Part shown: positions 1-9,135 of the stretch, one piece after another
Layout of the letters: the number at the start of each line of letters is the position of its first letter
How positions within the stretch are numbered: the first letter of the stretch is position 1
NCBI GenBank assembly: GCA_963575745.1
Contig: CAUYUJ010011225.1
Location: forward strand, 556,268-598,767
Direction of reading: 5' to 3'
DNA from: Prorocentrum cordatum
Taxonomy: Eukaryota > Sar > Dinophyceae > Prorocentrales > Prorocentraceae
Length of the DNA stretch: 42,500 bases
Program-made: the position numbers and the translations under genes
The notes under the pieces: generated by a model
Told to the model about the DNA's origin: nothing
Databases searched by the model: none
What the model saw: the letters and a program-made list of their open reading frames with translations, nothing else

Positions 1-105
1 CATCCTCATCCTCACCCGTCTCCTCCTCTTCCTCCACTTACTCATCATTCTCGTTATTTTCCCCCTCCCTCTCCCCATCCTCGTCCGCATCCTCATCCTC
101 CTCCC
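1..105 (+). repeat. CT-rich low-complexity tract upstream of a DinoSL relic
   Basis: The tract consists of TCC, CTC and TCAT runs with short interruptions. Its last part, 90-104, reads TCCTCATCCTCCTCC, and the same 15 bases recur at 5114-5128 just past the 3' end of LINE-A. It may be the microsatellite target into which LINE-A inserted. No gene is visible here. Confidence 0.7.
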
Positions 106-127
106 CCGTAGCCATGTTTGGCTCAAG
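106..127 (+). other. Relic dinoflagellate spliced leader (DinoSL)
   Basis: The bases CCGTAGCCAT followed by G and TTTGGCTCAAG match the 22-nt dinoflagellate spliced leader with a single inserted G. DinoSL is added by trans-splicing to the 5' end of nuclear mRNAs, so a genomic copy away from the SL RNA genes marks a reverse-transcribed, reinserted mRNA. No splice donor GT or SL-RNA body follows, so this is not an SL RNA gene. It lies directly at the 5' edge of the LINE-A remnant. Confidence 0.85.
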
Positions 128-195
128 GAGCCAAGCTGGTGATTTGAACTGCCGTTGCGTGCTAGGTTTCCATCTCAGCCCGAACAATTGCGTTC

Positions 196-1083
196 ATGTC
201 TTCGCAACCACAGGAAGGGGCGAGCTGCCGCCCAACCCTCCATATTCTTATCCATATTCTCGCCATCTGCTGCTGCTCGCTCAGTGGAGGTGCCGCGATA
301 AGGTTGCCCACGGTAAGACCAGTTGCTCCGCGATTGTGGTCACGACGGTTTTCTTCGCAATGGCGTCGGGCAGTGGTTCTGGCCCCCCCCCTGGCCCTAC
401 ACGTGTCCCCGGACGTCGCCGCCAGCGCAGACGAAAAGGAGACGCCAGCGGTTCACGCAATGATCGTGGCACACGACGGCAGCATCGAAGGACCTCCCCC
501 ACACCAGTGGCCAGCCGAGGGCCTGAACGACGACCTGCACGAAACCAGCGAGCCCCACGTCCGCGTGACGAACGACAGGCTACACCAGCCGACCGACGTG
601 CGGGATCTCTTGATATCTTCTGGAGGCCCTGCGACGCAACAGCGAGAGCGCCAACGACACCGCCAACGGGATGATGAAGAATAGCTGCGGCACGACTTCG
701 AGTTGTTTCATACCTTCCCTGATGGTGAACTGGAGCAGCACGCGGATGACCCTCTTCAGCGACAAGCTCTGTGGGGCACCGTGGCGCCCAGGGACACACA
801 CACATGGGGCTCATGCAGCAGCTGCTGGCCAACCGTGTGCTGGTGCCGCTGCCCTTGGGCCCATCTGTATCGAGGATCGCCTCTCCGCCGTATTCCCGGA
901 CCACATGCAGCGCGCAACACGGCGCCTTCAACGAGAAATTATCGCCATCATGCACTCAGCCACCTCCGCGTTACAGAGCGAGCTCACACTCGTCATCTCC
1001 CAGGTGCAGCAGCAGAGTTAGCGCATCGACGGCGCCGACACCTGCTTGCGCGACCTCGGCAGCCGCGCGCACATTGTCGAGCA

Positions 1084-1115
<32 letters not shown>

Positions 1116-1537
1116 TCAAGGCGGACATTGAGCGCATCCAGTCGTCCCTCGCCAAAGCCGAGGCCATCCTGCCGCCGCTGGACACGGCGGCGCTCGCCGC
1201 GTGGGACAAGCCGCCCAGCCCGAACCTCTACGGCATCGGGGCGCCGTCCGCCGTTCAACCTGCCGAGGTCCGTCGCTCACTCGAGCCATGGCTCTCAGCA
1301 GCGGGTGCTTCAATCATCGACGTCGAATTCATCGGCGACGTGCCTGCCAGGAGCTTCTCTCTCCGCGTGCTCGTTGGGCCCGCTGCCCCTTCTAGGAGTA
1401 TCTCGCTCGCCCGCAACTTGCGCGCTGGCGGCCTGCGGGGAACATTCGTAGCGCCCAACGCATCAGGAGCGTTCGCGCCCCTCTACATCAACGCGGACAA
1501 GTCGCCAAAACAACTGCGGAGAGAATGGCAAATATAA
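196..1537 (+). pseudogene. LINE-A ORF1 remnant (coiled coil plus RNA-binding-like domain)
   Basis: The clearest coding frame runs from about 671 to the stop after 1537, broken by a TAG at 1019-1021. Upstream, an ATG at 196 opens a 162-codon stretch in another frame, so at least one frameshift is implied. The 671-1537 frame has a glutamine- and leucine-rich coiled coil with a CAG-encoded polyQ run at 1087-1116. A C-terminal half (about 1270-1530) contains FSLRVLVG, ARNLRAGGLRG and PLYINADKSPKQLRREWQ, which resembles the RRM-like ORF1 or linker domain common in dinoflagellate LINEs. The family link is from recollection of such proteins, not from a search. Confidence 0.6.
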
Positions 1538-1911
1538 CGATTGGTCACGTTGCTTTCAGAACGCCACCCTGCGCACCATCCCCGCAAGATCGGCAACGAG
1601 GGCAGCGTGCGCATCGGCTCGACCCCGCTCGTGGCCCTCGAGAGCGGCGCCAGCGCAGCCGACAGTACCTAACTTAGATGGGACGGACAAGTCGCCCAGC
1701 GGCTGCGAGTTGACAAAGCCGTCGTCGCCGCAGAGTTCCAGCGCCTCTTTCGTGCCACCGACATCGCCGTGGTCTGTCCATCTCGCGCTGGGTTCCGTGG
1801 AGTGCGTCTCAGAGTACGCAAGATGCACGCATTGCGGCTCGGAATGCTCGCAGGCCCTGCTGCTACCAGGCGCGCAAGCGCAAACGCATTCTGCAGAGGT
1901 TAGAGCGGCGC

Positions 1912-2330
1912 GTGAAGAAAGGTGCCCTTCTCCTTCTGCAGGAGACCCACGGGCTCCGTCAACAGCTGGAGGTCCCGATCGCCAGCCCGCCGTACCAGCG
2001 CAAGCTCTTCCACTCCAAGGCCTCGCTGTCGCGCGAGGGGGGCATCGCTTTTCTGGTGCCATGGGCGAGGTCCCTGCCCGACGAGCTCCGACCTACGGCA
2101 TTTTCGCCCCGTCGAACCTGGCCGAGTCGCCGCGCTGGAGATTGCGCATGCCAGCCGCGGTGATTGCTTCAAAATCCTGAACGTCCACAGCTATGGCACA
2201 GCTGATATCCGCACCAGGGCGCCATCTCGCGCCGCCGAACATCGCATCCCTGATGTGGCTTTCAGCGACGAAAGGTTCAAGAAATGCTGGACGGTTTGCT
2301 CGCCGTCGCTGACTTAGAGCGCCTCTCGCC
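1912..2330 (+). pseudogene. LINE-A APE-type endonuclease remnant
   Basis: The frame at 1912-2163 contains LLLLQETHGL, the LQE(T)H block that supplies a metal-binding glutamate in AP-endonuclease-like domains of LINEs. A second frame, 1922-2317, continues with VAALEIAHASRGDCFKILNV, matching the next beta strands of the same fold. The two frames overlap, so a frameshift splits the domain. The later catalytic blocks (GDFN, SDH) are not recognisable before the linker starts, which suggests an internal deletion. The domain would nick target DNA to prime reverse transcription; this copy cannot be functional. Confidence 0.6.
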
Positions 2331-2766
2331 CGCCCAGCAGTTGCTCCACGCGAAGGATTTCATGATAGAAGCGGCTCGCCAGACTCGAGATGAGCTACGA
2401 CGATTGCCATCCCGACCAAATCATCGCAGAGCGCGCGGTGGGAGAACGTTCGCAGGGGAATTTCTCGAGCGGCTCAGCGACAGGATGCCGCTCTTGCTGC
2501 CTTATTTCAGTCGACCACGGAGTAAGGGGCTCGCTTTCTTCAGATTGATGATGGACATGTTCGGTCCCTTCACTGCGATGAGTTTCGACTCAAGTTTGGC
2601 TCGCTTCGTGCTGCGGAACTGGAAGTTGCGCAACGGCCTGCTCCGCAGGCTGCCCAGTAGGCCCGACGCGCCGGCGATCTCCTGGGAGCTGCTGCTGCAC
2701 ATCTCAAATATTGAGAGGCCGTTCGCCAACGAGCCATGTCATGGAGGCCCAAGGGAAGGAGACTGA
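2284..2766 (+). pseudogene. LINE-A linker between endonuclease and RT
   Basis: This is an open frame of about 160 codons with no recognisable catalytic motif. It includes LAVADLERLSPAQQLLHAKDF and a later FFRLMMDMFGPF stretch. Its position between the LQETH block and the RT corresponds to the helical linker found in LINE polyproteins. It ends at a TGA near 2764 and the RT frame resumes after about 2890, so the copy is interrupted here too. Confidence 0.45.
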
Positions 2767-2977
2767 TTACATCGGGCGTTCGCCCTGGTCGCTCCGCGGG
2801 GCCAGACGCACGGGTCGCAGCGAAGTCCCCTGCGGAGATTCTCGAGGCCCCGAAGGTTTACGTGGCCGACGTCTTCCGGGCGAAGCCGGCTAGCTAGCTG
2901 GACATCCGGAATCATATTGAGGGGATCTACCCGGCCCAGAGCGCGGCTGACATCGCCCCAGCACCGAGGGCCGCAGG

Positions 2978-4536
2978 GTGGCCCTCAAGCATGCGCGACA
3001 CAGCGCAGCTGGCCCAGATAGGACCCCATACAAGGCTTGGATGGCATCCGACGAGTTGCCCCCCGTGCCCCACGGGCTCCGGAAACGTCTAATGGAAGGC
3101 CACATTATACCTGAATCCCTGAATGATTCCCTCTGCGCCCTTCTTCCGAAGGGCACCGAGCCCCTCGATGCCCACGAATGCATTGGGAAGCCTTCTCAGA
3201 TCAGGCCTCTGTCGCCGCGCAACGCTGGCTCGAAAATTATCGCGGCCGCTGCCAATCGCAAGCTCAAGCGTCTGGCGCAGGACCGCGCTCGCGAGGTCCA
3301 GCAAGGACTTGTTCCCACGCGCAACTTCCCAAGCAACCTGGCCCGTCTTGATGCGGCTGCGAGTCGCGCGAGCATGCGCGAAACCGCCGATCAGGGCGCC
3401 CCGGTTGTTGTTGCGTTCGGCATTGCTGCTGCGTTCCCCTCCCTGGGCCGCGATTGGCCCTGGCTGTGTTGGAGCGGCTTGGGCGCCTCCGCGGGATTTC
3501 GAAATCTGGGCTTGGCTTTCTATATCGCGCCCAGAAACTATGCCGCCGTCAGCGGCGCGCAGCAGTTTATGTTTCATCTGCAATATGGCGTCGTGCAAGG
3601 ATGCCCATTGCCAGGCTCGGTCTGGGCCATAGCAATGGACCCGATGTTGAGACATTTAGCGGGTGAGGTTTCGCCGTCGTCGCTGGGTGAGCGTCGTGGT
3701 GTCGTGGGAAGATGCGATGATGACATTGGCTTGTCCAGCCTCGATTGGCCGATTTGCCGAGTGCGTTTCCAATCTTTCAAGCGGCCAAGCGCCCGGCCCA
3801 CCTTCATCTGCAGACAACCAAAACAGCCCCCGTGTCGCTATGGACAGACCTAGACGCCTCAGTAGGTGCACGTATTCGGCGCTTCCTCGGGCGTCACATT
3901 CCGACGCGGGCGGCCATTTCTATCGCTTCGCGCGCAACATATCTCGGCGTCCAATCCGGGCCAGGGGCGATCGACGCCACGCGGGCCGATGCCGCCCGCA
4001 AATCGCGGGCTCACACGCGTGGAATTCCCGCGGCCGACAGCCCGACAAGAGCGAGCCTTTTGTTACATAACAGCACTGCCCTGTCGGCGTTGAGCTATCT
4101 CGCGCAGGTCCACCCAATCCCGCTGCGGGCGTTGCTGAAGGGGAAATTCTCATCGCACATAGTTCCGCGCCTTCCACCGAGCATGTTTCGGAAGGCGGAT
4201 CTCGTAGGATTTCAGGATCATGCGCCCACCTCGCAAGCATCTGCGCAGATTCTCAACGCGGCGAGTCTATGGCGCTGCGCGCATCACACCCTGACGGGAT
4301 GTGAAACAGATCTTCGCCCCTGGTCGGAGCAGGCGTTTGGGGGGGGCCCGCATGTTGCATGGATCCAGCAGAGAAGGGGCGCGCCATGTTGGAAGAGTTC
4401 TCAAGGCATTACGCAGCGGCTTCAATCGCTACAGGCACATGCTCCCGATCCGAGCGCCGCCGACGCGCAATGGACGAGTGCCGCTGCTGCTGCGCGCGAT
4501 GAGCTCAGCCGCCCGTGCAGCTGGTCGCAAAGCTAA
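2978..4536 (+). pseudogene. LINE-A reverse transcriptase (inactive)
   Basis: The frame at 2978-3853 shows ordered RT blocks: AGPDRTPYKAW, then RPLSPRNAGSKIIAAAANRKL split by short gaps, QQGLVPTRNF, motif A as VAFGIAAAFPSL, motif B as GVVQGCPLPGS and motif C as RCDDDIGL. In motif A the position that should be the metal-binding Asp is Gly (GGC), one transition from GAC. Motif C keeps its Asp pair. The thumb region continues in a different frame at 3745-4536, with ATYLGVQSGPGA, so there is a frameshift near 3740. The product would have been target-primed reverse transcriptase; the Gly substitution and frameshifts inactivate it. Confidence 0.8.
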
Positions 4537-5075
4537 GGTGCAGCGCATCTTCTCCGCCTCCTACGTCGCCCCCTCTCCCCCCTGCTTTCCAGCTCATCAT
4601 TGGCAAGCGACTGCGCGCATGGGGTTTGTTGCAGCTGATAACGCGGTCGGCCAGGGAGAGGTGGGCGGAGCGTCTCTCCGCCCAGCGGACTCAGCACCCT
4701 TCGTGGCAATGGTCAGCGCTCAAAGCCCTCGCAGGAGGGCGGGCGACTTCTCAACGCACGCACGTTTGCGGCGCCGCTTCCTGCCTCTTCGGATGCGTCG
4801 ATGTGCCCGACGCGATCGTTCATTACCTCTCTTGTCCCGTCGATCGTCCCCTCCTTGACTGTTCCTCCTCCCCCATCCGCGCGCTGGGCCTCAGAGCCCC
4901 GAGCGATTACAATACCGCCGATTGCGCGATGGGCCGCGCAGGAGCATTGACGCTCTGTGTCCTGGCGTTCCATGTGTATCACAAAGCCAAGGACGTGCAC
5001 GAGCCTGGCCGGCCGCTGCGCACTGAGCCGCTTGATGGCGTCCTTGCAGCAACCCGTCGCGCCACTTTCAAGTAG
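4515..5075 (+). pseudogene. LINE-A C-terminal domain with CCHC-like knuckle
   Basis: The frame contains CLFGCVDVPDAIVHYLSC, a C-x3-C-x8-H-x4-C zinc-knuckle-like motif. The same motif, as CLFGCQHGHDDLRHYAYC, occurs in LINE-B at about 27332-27385, which confirms a shared family. A following segment with NTADCAMGRAGAL and VLAFHVYHKAKD has its counterpart in LINE-B (ATNAARHGQASAT). The stop is TAG at 5073-5075. The domain is expected to bind RNA or DNA at the LINE C-terminus. Confidence 0.7.
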
Positions 5076-5113
5076 GCTGATGGTGGACGGACCACATTAT
5101 AAGTTTCGGCTGG

Positions 5114-5221
5114 TCCTCATCCTCCTCCTCCCCCTCCTCCCCCTCCTCCTCCTCCTCCTCCTCCTCCTCCTCCTCCTCCTCCTCCTCCTCCTCCTCGTCC
5201 TCCTCATCGTCGTCACCCTCC
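5114..5221 (+). repeat. (CTC)n microsatellite after LINE-A
   Basis: About 100 bases of nearly uninterrupted CTC triplets follow the LINE-A 3' end, beginning with TCCTCATCCTCCTCC. The leader of the satellite block starts immediately afterwards. Confidence 0.9.
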
Positions 5222-5263
5222 ATTTTTGCTCCTCATAGATAACTCCCCGCCCTCTCACGCCAG

Positions 5264-5390
5264 ACGTGTCTGCAAGGCGGACTGGGCGTTTCGCCTGAGA
5301 CTTCTTCACCATCTACAACCCTGAAGCTTCAACAATGGCAACAGTTCCACATGTGATGAGCGAGTGGCGTTCACCATGTGGCCCTCGCCT
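5264..5390 (+). repeat. Leader sequence preceding satellite array A
   Basis: This stretch aligns with 40919-41060. Shared blocks include GGGCGTTTCGC, TGAGACTTC, CCTGAAG, GGCAACAG versus GGCAGCAG, and TGTGGCCCTCGCC versus TGTGGCTCTCGCC. In both places the leader follows a CT-rich stretch and runs directly into a tandem array, but the arrays are different. No ORF of interest. Confidence 0.7.
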
Positions 5391-6105
5391 TAGCATAGGG
5401 AGCTCCACCGAAGGCCCCAGTGGCAGCGTTCGCATGGCGGCCTCGGGGCATGTCGGCACACCCCTCACGAGGATCGTGGCCCCATAGGGAGCTCCACCGA
5501 AGGCCCCCAGTGACAGGGTTCGCATGGCGGCCCCGGGCCATTTCGGCACACCTCTCACGAGGATGGTGGCCCTAGAGGGAGCTCCACCGAAGACCCCCAG
5601 TGGCAGCGTTCGCATGGCGGCCTCGGGCCATTTCGGCACACCCCTCACCAGGATCGTGGCCCCATAGGGAGCTCCGCCGAAGGCGCCAGTGGCAGGGTTT
5701 GCACGGCGGTCTCGGGCCATTTCGGCTCACGAGGATCGTGGCCCCATAGGGAGTTCCACCGACGGCGCCAGTGGCAGGGTTCGCACGGCGGCCTCTGGCC
5801 ATTTCGGCACACCCCTCACGAGGATCGTGGCCACATAGGAGCTCCAGCGAAGGCGCCAGTGGCAAGGTTCGCATGGCGGCTCCGGGCCATTTCGGTACAC
5901 CCCTCACGAGGATCGTGGCCCCATAGGGAGCTCCACCGAAGGCCCCAGTTGCAGCGTTCGCATGGCGGCCTCAGGCCATTTCGGCACACCCCTCACGAGG
6001 ATCGTGGCCACATAGGAGCTCCAGCGAAGGCGCCAGTGGCAAGGTTCGCATGGCGGCCCCGGGCAATTTCGGCACACCCTTCACGAGGATCGTGGCCCCA
6101 TAGAT
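5385..6105 (+). repeat. Satellite array A (88-90 bp units, about 8-9 copies)
   Basis: The start of CCCCTCACGAGG recurs at 5461, 5551, 5641, about 5722 (shortened), 5812, 5900, 5989 and 6077. Each unit has the order: CCCCTCACGAGGATCGTGG, a core beginning CCCCATAGGGAGCTCCACCG, CAGTGGCAGCGTTCGCATGG, GCGGCCTCGGGCCATTTCGG. Units at 5829 and 6007 share a variant (CACATAGGAGCTCCAGCG, GGCAAGGTTCGCATGG), so a two-unit higher-order period of about 178 bp is present at the right end. Open frames here arise from the repetition and are unlikely to be translated. Confidence 0.9.
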
Positions 6106-6300
6106 GTGTTGTTTCAACAACCGCGCCTGGGCGTCGTACTCCGCCGTGTCGACCGGCAACGCCACCTCCTCCCTCATGGCTCTCAAAGCCCTCTTCTGTT
6201 TTTGCCCTTCGGTCAGAGGGACGCCGTCCGTGTCGTCGTCGGCGCCCGCGAAGACGGCCACGAACGCGTTCCTGAGCATGTCGGGTTCCGGCGGGAAGTT
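6104..6300 (-). CDS. Possible exon or gene fragment between satellite units (unrecognised)
   Basis: On the minus strand this stretch reads as a compact, protein-like sequence unlike the surrounding satellite. It contains MLRNAFVAVFAGADDD, TDGVPLTEGQKQKRALRAM and EEVALPVDTAEYDAQARLL. It is flanked on both sides by satellite-like CCACATAGGGAGC or CCCCATAG blocks. I do not recognise the family. It may be an exon captured within the satellite element or a chance open frame. No splice site could be fixed. Confidence 0.3.
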
Positions 6301-6309
6301 GTGGCCACA

Positions 6310-6391
6310 TAGGGAGCGCGGGCAAAGATGGTATTCACAATTGCGGTATTCACAACTGCATATGGTTGGGTCTTTCGCCAGGCTAATTATC
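6310..6391 (-). repeat. Left-boundary block of the satellite-bearing element (inverted copy)
   Basis: Reverse complemented, this block contains CCTGGCGAAAGACCCAACC, CATATGCAGTTGTG and ACCGCAATTGTGAA. It matches 19676-19735, where it directly precedes satellite array B. In both loci the block is followed, in the same relative orientation, by tandem units sharing the CCCTATGGGGC core, so it looks like a defined element end. Confidence 0.75.
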
Positions 6392-7250
6392 TCTCTCTCT
6401 CTCTATCCTCTATATGTGTTGTTTGTTTCTTTCTTTCTCACACACTCTATCGATATATCTCCTTTTTTCTCCCTCTCCCTCATGCCTTCTTTGTTTGAAA
6501 TATGTCTCTGTTTCTCTCTATCGGTTTTTCTGTGTGCTCATTATGCACACCCTCTCTCGCTATACATTGTTCGACGGCTGTAAGTACGACCGCCGATCCC
6601 AAAGTGGCTGTCGGAATATTGCTTCGCAGGCGGAGCTAATTTTTCGAATCAGAGTTTGGCGGCAGTGCACGACGAAGTCCATGTTGTATAGCCCGTCGAG
6701 TGCGGAGGTGGCATGGAATTTGCAGGAAGAGAAACAGCCCGTTGTGTGCCCCTGGTGCGCGGTGGTGGCGGCAACCGCTCCATTTGTCATTCTTCGTCGC
6801 AGATTGCGCAGAAGTTCATCTACCGTGTGGACACGGGTTTGCCGCCCGTCCATTGGGCAGGGTGAGTATAAGAGGCTACGTGAGAAACTTGTCTGTCGCG
6901 CAAGCCCAAGCGGATGGACGACCCTGTTTCAATTTTGGGACGAGCCTGCAGACAGCGCAGGCCGTGGTTCTGGCTGTCGGTCTTCCTGTCATGCGGAAGA
7001 CAAGCCGCAGTTGCAGGCGCCTGCCCCCCAAAACGAAAGTTAAAACAAGACCATCCGCTTCGGATTTCCATGATTATATCCAAGCCGCCTGCGGCTATCC
7101 ACCGTCGCCCCCTTGCCTTTGGAAACGCCTATTTGGCCAACAGTTTGGCCGAAGTCTTGCGAAGCTAATGGGCTGCGTGTGGCTCCCCCCCTGCAGGGTC
7201 GTGGACACCCAATGGGGCACCACTTGCGGGATCTATTCTTATTTATATAC
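6392..7250. other. Anonymous region with CT/GT microsatellite-like start; no gene assigned
   Basis: 6390-6560 is T-rich with CTCTCT and TTTCTTTC runs. 6560-7250 has mixed composition with several overlapping open frames and no recognisable domain. A strong donor-like GGTGAGTATAAG occurs near 6859-6870, so an exon end on the plus strand is possible, but no acceptor, upstream exon or conserved protein could be established. Confidence 0.4.
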
Positions 7251-7254
7251 TTTT

Positions 7255-7475
7255 ATAAGGCTGGGGACCCCGGACGGAGCCCCCCACCCCCCCAAACGAG
7301 TTTCGGGCTTCCCCGAAATTTCCGGGCGGTCCCAGAGGCGCCCCAGACGGCCCGAGATACTCCCAAGAGGGGTCCACGAGCGCTCCAAGACAGCCCAAGA
7401 GCGCTCCAAGAGACCCCAAGACCGCCCAAAAGGCCTCCAAGAGGCTTCCCAAGAGGGCCCCAAGAGGGAAATGGA
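7255..7475 (-). repeat. 11-bp-period GGGGGCCTCTT-type repeat tract (inverted)
   Basis: Degenerate units of about 11 bp (CCCAAGAGG.. on the plus strand) fill this tract, preceded by CTTTTATAAGGCTGGGGACC. The same short-period family appears at 19150-19300, 23530-24235, 30090-30320, 31190-31330, 31915-31970 and 33110-33760. Confidence 0.7.
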
Positions 7476-7477
7476 CT

Positions 7478-7612
7478 GGGTCCTCGTTTTGAAGAGACGT
7501 CGCCCCGCGTTCTCATCCTTTCCTCTCCTCCCCCCCCTCCTCCTCCCACTCCTCTCTCCTCCCCCTCTTCCCTGCGTTTCACCCACCCAGTACAGCGCTT
7601 CGTAGCCCCATA
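7478..7612 (-). repeat. Right-boundary block of the satellite-bearing element (inverted copy)
   Basis: The reverse complement reads CTGGGTGGGTGAAACGCAGG, GAAGAGGG, a GGA-rich stretch, then AACGCGGGG and CGTCTCTTCAAAACGAGG. This matches 20570-20703, the right end of array B. The block joins directly to satellite units at 7600. Confidence 0.75.
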
Positions 7613-7735
7613 GGGAGCTCCACCGAATGCCCCAGTGGCAGCGTTCGCATGGCGGCCTCGGGCCATTGCGGCACACCCCATCACGAGGATCGTGGCCCCA
7701 TAGGGAGCTCCACCGAAGGCCCCAGTGGCGCGAAG
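7590..7735 (-). repeat. Hybrid satellite fragment (array A type fused to array B type)
   Basis: The segment begins, on the plus strand, with CAGTACAGCGCTTCGTAG (array B flank), passes through the shared core GCCCCATAGGGAGCTCCACC, then continues as CAGTGGCAGCGTTCGCATGG (array A). A second array A core follows. It ends at GGCGCGAAGCGCC, a 5-bp-stem inverted repeat, beside the TA tract. Confidence 0.7.
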
Positions 7736-7750
7736 CGCCAATCCAGCCTT

Positions 7751-7751
7751 G

Positions 7752-7807
<56 letters not shown>

Positions 7808-7817
7808 AAAAAAAAAA

Positions 7818-7867
<50 letters not shown>

Positions 7868-7868
7868 C
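7751..7868 (+). repeat. (TA)n(GA)n(A)n(GA)n compound microsatellite
   Basis: TA dinucleotides are followed by GA, a run of more than 20 A and GA again. It is preceded by CAGCCTTG, as is the TATG/TA tract at 30847-30892. Confidence 0.95.
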
Positions 7869-7929
7869 CCAGGGGGGGGGGGCCTTTTTCTGCACCTCAA
7901 GTCGGGCCCTCGTTAGCTAGGTCGCCGCA

Positions 7930-8543
7930 ATGGCTTTTCCGCCGATGAGCGCGCAGGATTTCTTCGTTCAGCTCGACTGGCGACCAAGATCGAGCAGGAG
8001 ATGAAGCTGGCGAAGACGGCCATCGCCGACCTGCGACGCGCAGTGGCAGGCCACGCCCAGCTCTTCCGCAAGGAGATCGCTCAGCTGAAGAATGGCGTTT
8101 GTTCGCCAGGCGCCACCACGACGGCGACAGGTGACCGCGGCAGGTCTGCGTCAGCGAAGATCACCATCAAGAATTTTGCGCGCTACGCGGACAAGCTCAC
8201 TGCTGGCATCGATCGCCCAGAGGCGGAGAAGCTGCCGGAGACCCTGATGGCTGGCGTGCCCGAGACTGTCAGGGCGAAGGTGCACCACGACCGCATAACG
8301 CTCGGCAGGGGCGCCAAGATGGATCGCATCGTCCTCCCAGCGGCGCCAAGCTTCGCTCCGGAGATCGCTGGGCACCTTGAGGCGGGGCTGGCCAACTACA
8401 CCTTCAACGGCAGGAAGGCGCGGCCTCAGGTGGAGAGCGATCCCGCTGCGCAGCGTTGCTTCAACGGCTTCGGAAAGGTGTCGGACTTCATCGAGAAGGA
8501 GCGCTCCAACCCGACCGCGAGCGACATGGCGGGCTACGGCTGA
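7930..8543 (+). pseudogene. LINE-C N-terminal ORF (coiled coil and RNA-binding-like)
   Basis: An ATG at 7930 begins MAFPPMSAQDFFVQL. The frame shifts near 7975 into LATKIEQEMKLAKTAIADL, a short coiled coil. From about 8150 follow KITIKNFARYADKL, MDRIVLPAAPSFAPEIAGHL and RCFNGFGKVSDFIEKER, a pattern I associate with the nucleic-acid-binding region upstream of the endonuclease in dinoflagellate LINEs. The frame closes with TGA at 8541-8543. The assignment rests on motif order and position, not on a search. Confidence 0.5.
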
Positions 8544-8853
8544 CAGCCAGATTTTGCCATCGTCGTGGGAGGCGACGAGGCGGGCGCCATCAACGCGGCA
8601 ACTTCAAGGGGGCACGAGCAGCTAGAGGTGCACGCAGCCAAGTTCGGTTGCTGAACATCGATTACCATTCGCTCCAGGAGGTGGCCGAGCGGGGGCAGCA
8701 ACAAGAACCCATGTACAGCCAGATGGTGGTTTTGACGAGGGCGACGAGTGATTGCGGACTTCTGTTGGCTAGGCGGTGGCTACCTTCTGTGAGACATCTC
8801 GCCTTCGCAGCATTTGGTCGGGCCTTGTTCTTCAACATGCAATATGAATTCAT

Positions 8854-9110
8854 GTGCACATGCATCGTGGTGACGAACGAACGCTGGACATGTTCCACGA
8901 AGTGCAGCAGCGCATTCAACGCCGAGTGCGCGGGCATCCTTGCAGGCAACATCACATCGTGCTTTTGGGCGACGTCAAGGCGGAGCTGCCCGCGAGCGCG
9001 GGCGGCATCGCCGGCGAGAGGGTGGCCCATGGCAAGACGCACTCGGCCGAGCGCACTTTGATGGCACGGATGCGCGCCCAGGACGTTCCCACATTATCAG
9101 CGCGCTGATG
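8854..9110 (+). pseudogene. LINE-C APE endonuclease fragment
   Basis: The frame contains LDMFHEVQQRIQRR and then IVLLGDVKAELPASAGGI. The LLGDxxAEL block corresponds to the GDFN motif of AP-endonuclease-like domains, with V-K in place of F-N, so the usual catalytic Asn is missing. Upstream (8650-8850) the domain is not readable in one frame. The frame runs into the 39-bp minisatellite after a shift near 9100. Confidence 0.55.
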
Positions 9111-9135
9111 GGGGAGGGGGGGGGGCGTGGACAGC

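Larger units (their letters stand above)
106..5113 (+). mobile_element. LINE-A: degenerate non-LTR retrotransposon with DinoSL at its 5' end
   Basis: Along one strand lie, in order, a DinoSL relic, a coiled-coil/RNA-binding-like ORF1, an APE-type endonuclease remnant, an RT, a thumb-like region and a C-terminal zinc knuckle. This is the usual order for an APE-type LINE. The reading frame changes several times and the first catalytic Asp of the RT is lost, so the copy is dead. The 15-base string at 90-104 recurs at 5114-5128, consistent with a target duplication, although both copies are low complexity. The 3' end has no poly(A); a CTC tract follows about 40 bases after the last stop. Confidence 0.8.

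Noticed and set aside
106-127. SL RNA gene
   Set aside because: A true SL RNA gene has the leader followed by a GT donor and an Sm-site-containing body, often in tandem. Here GAGCCAAGCTGG follows and the copy has an inserted G.
5313-6325. Minus-strand frames with GATILVRGVPKWPGAAMRT-type repeats in array A
   Set aside because: 90-bp units are a multiple of three, so one frame stays open by chance. Units with 88-89 bp break it, and there is no start, domain or splice context.
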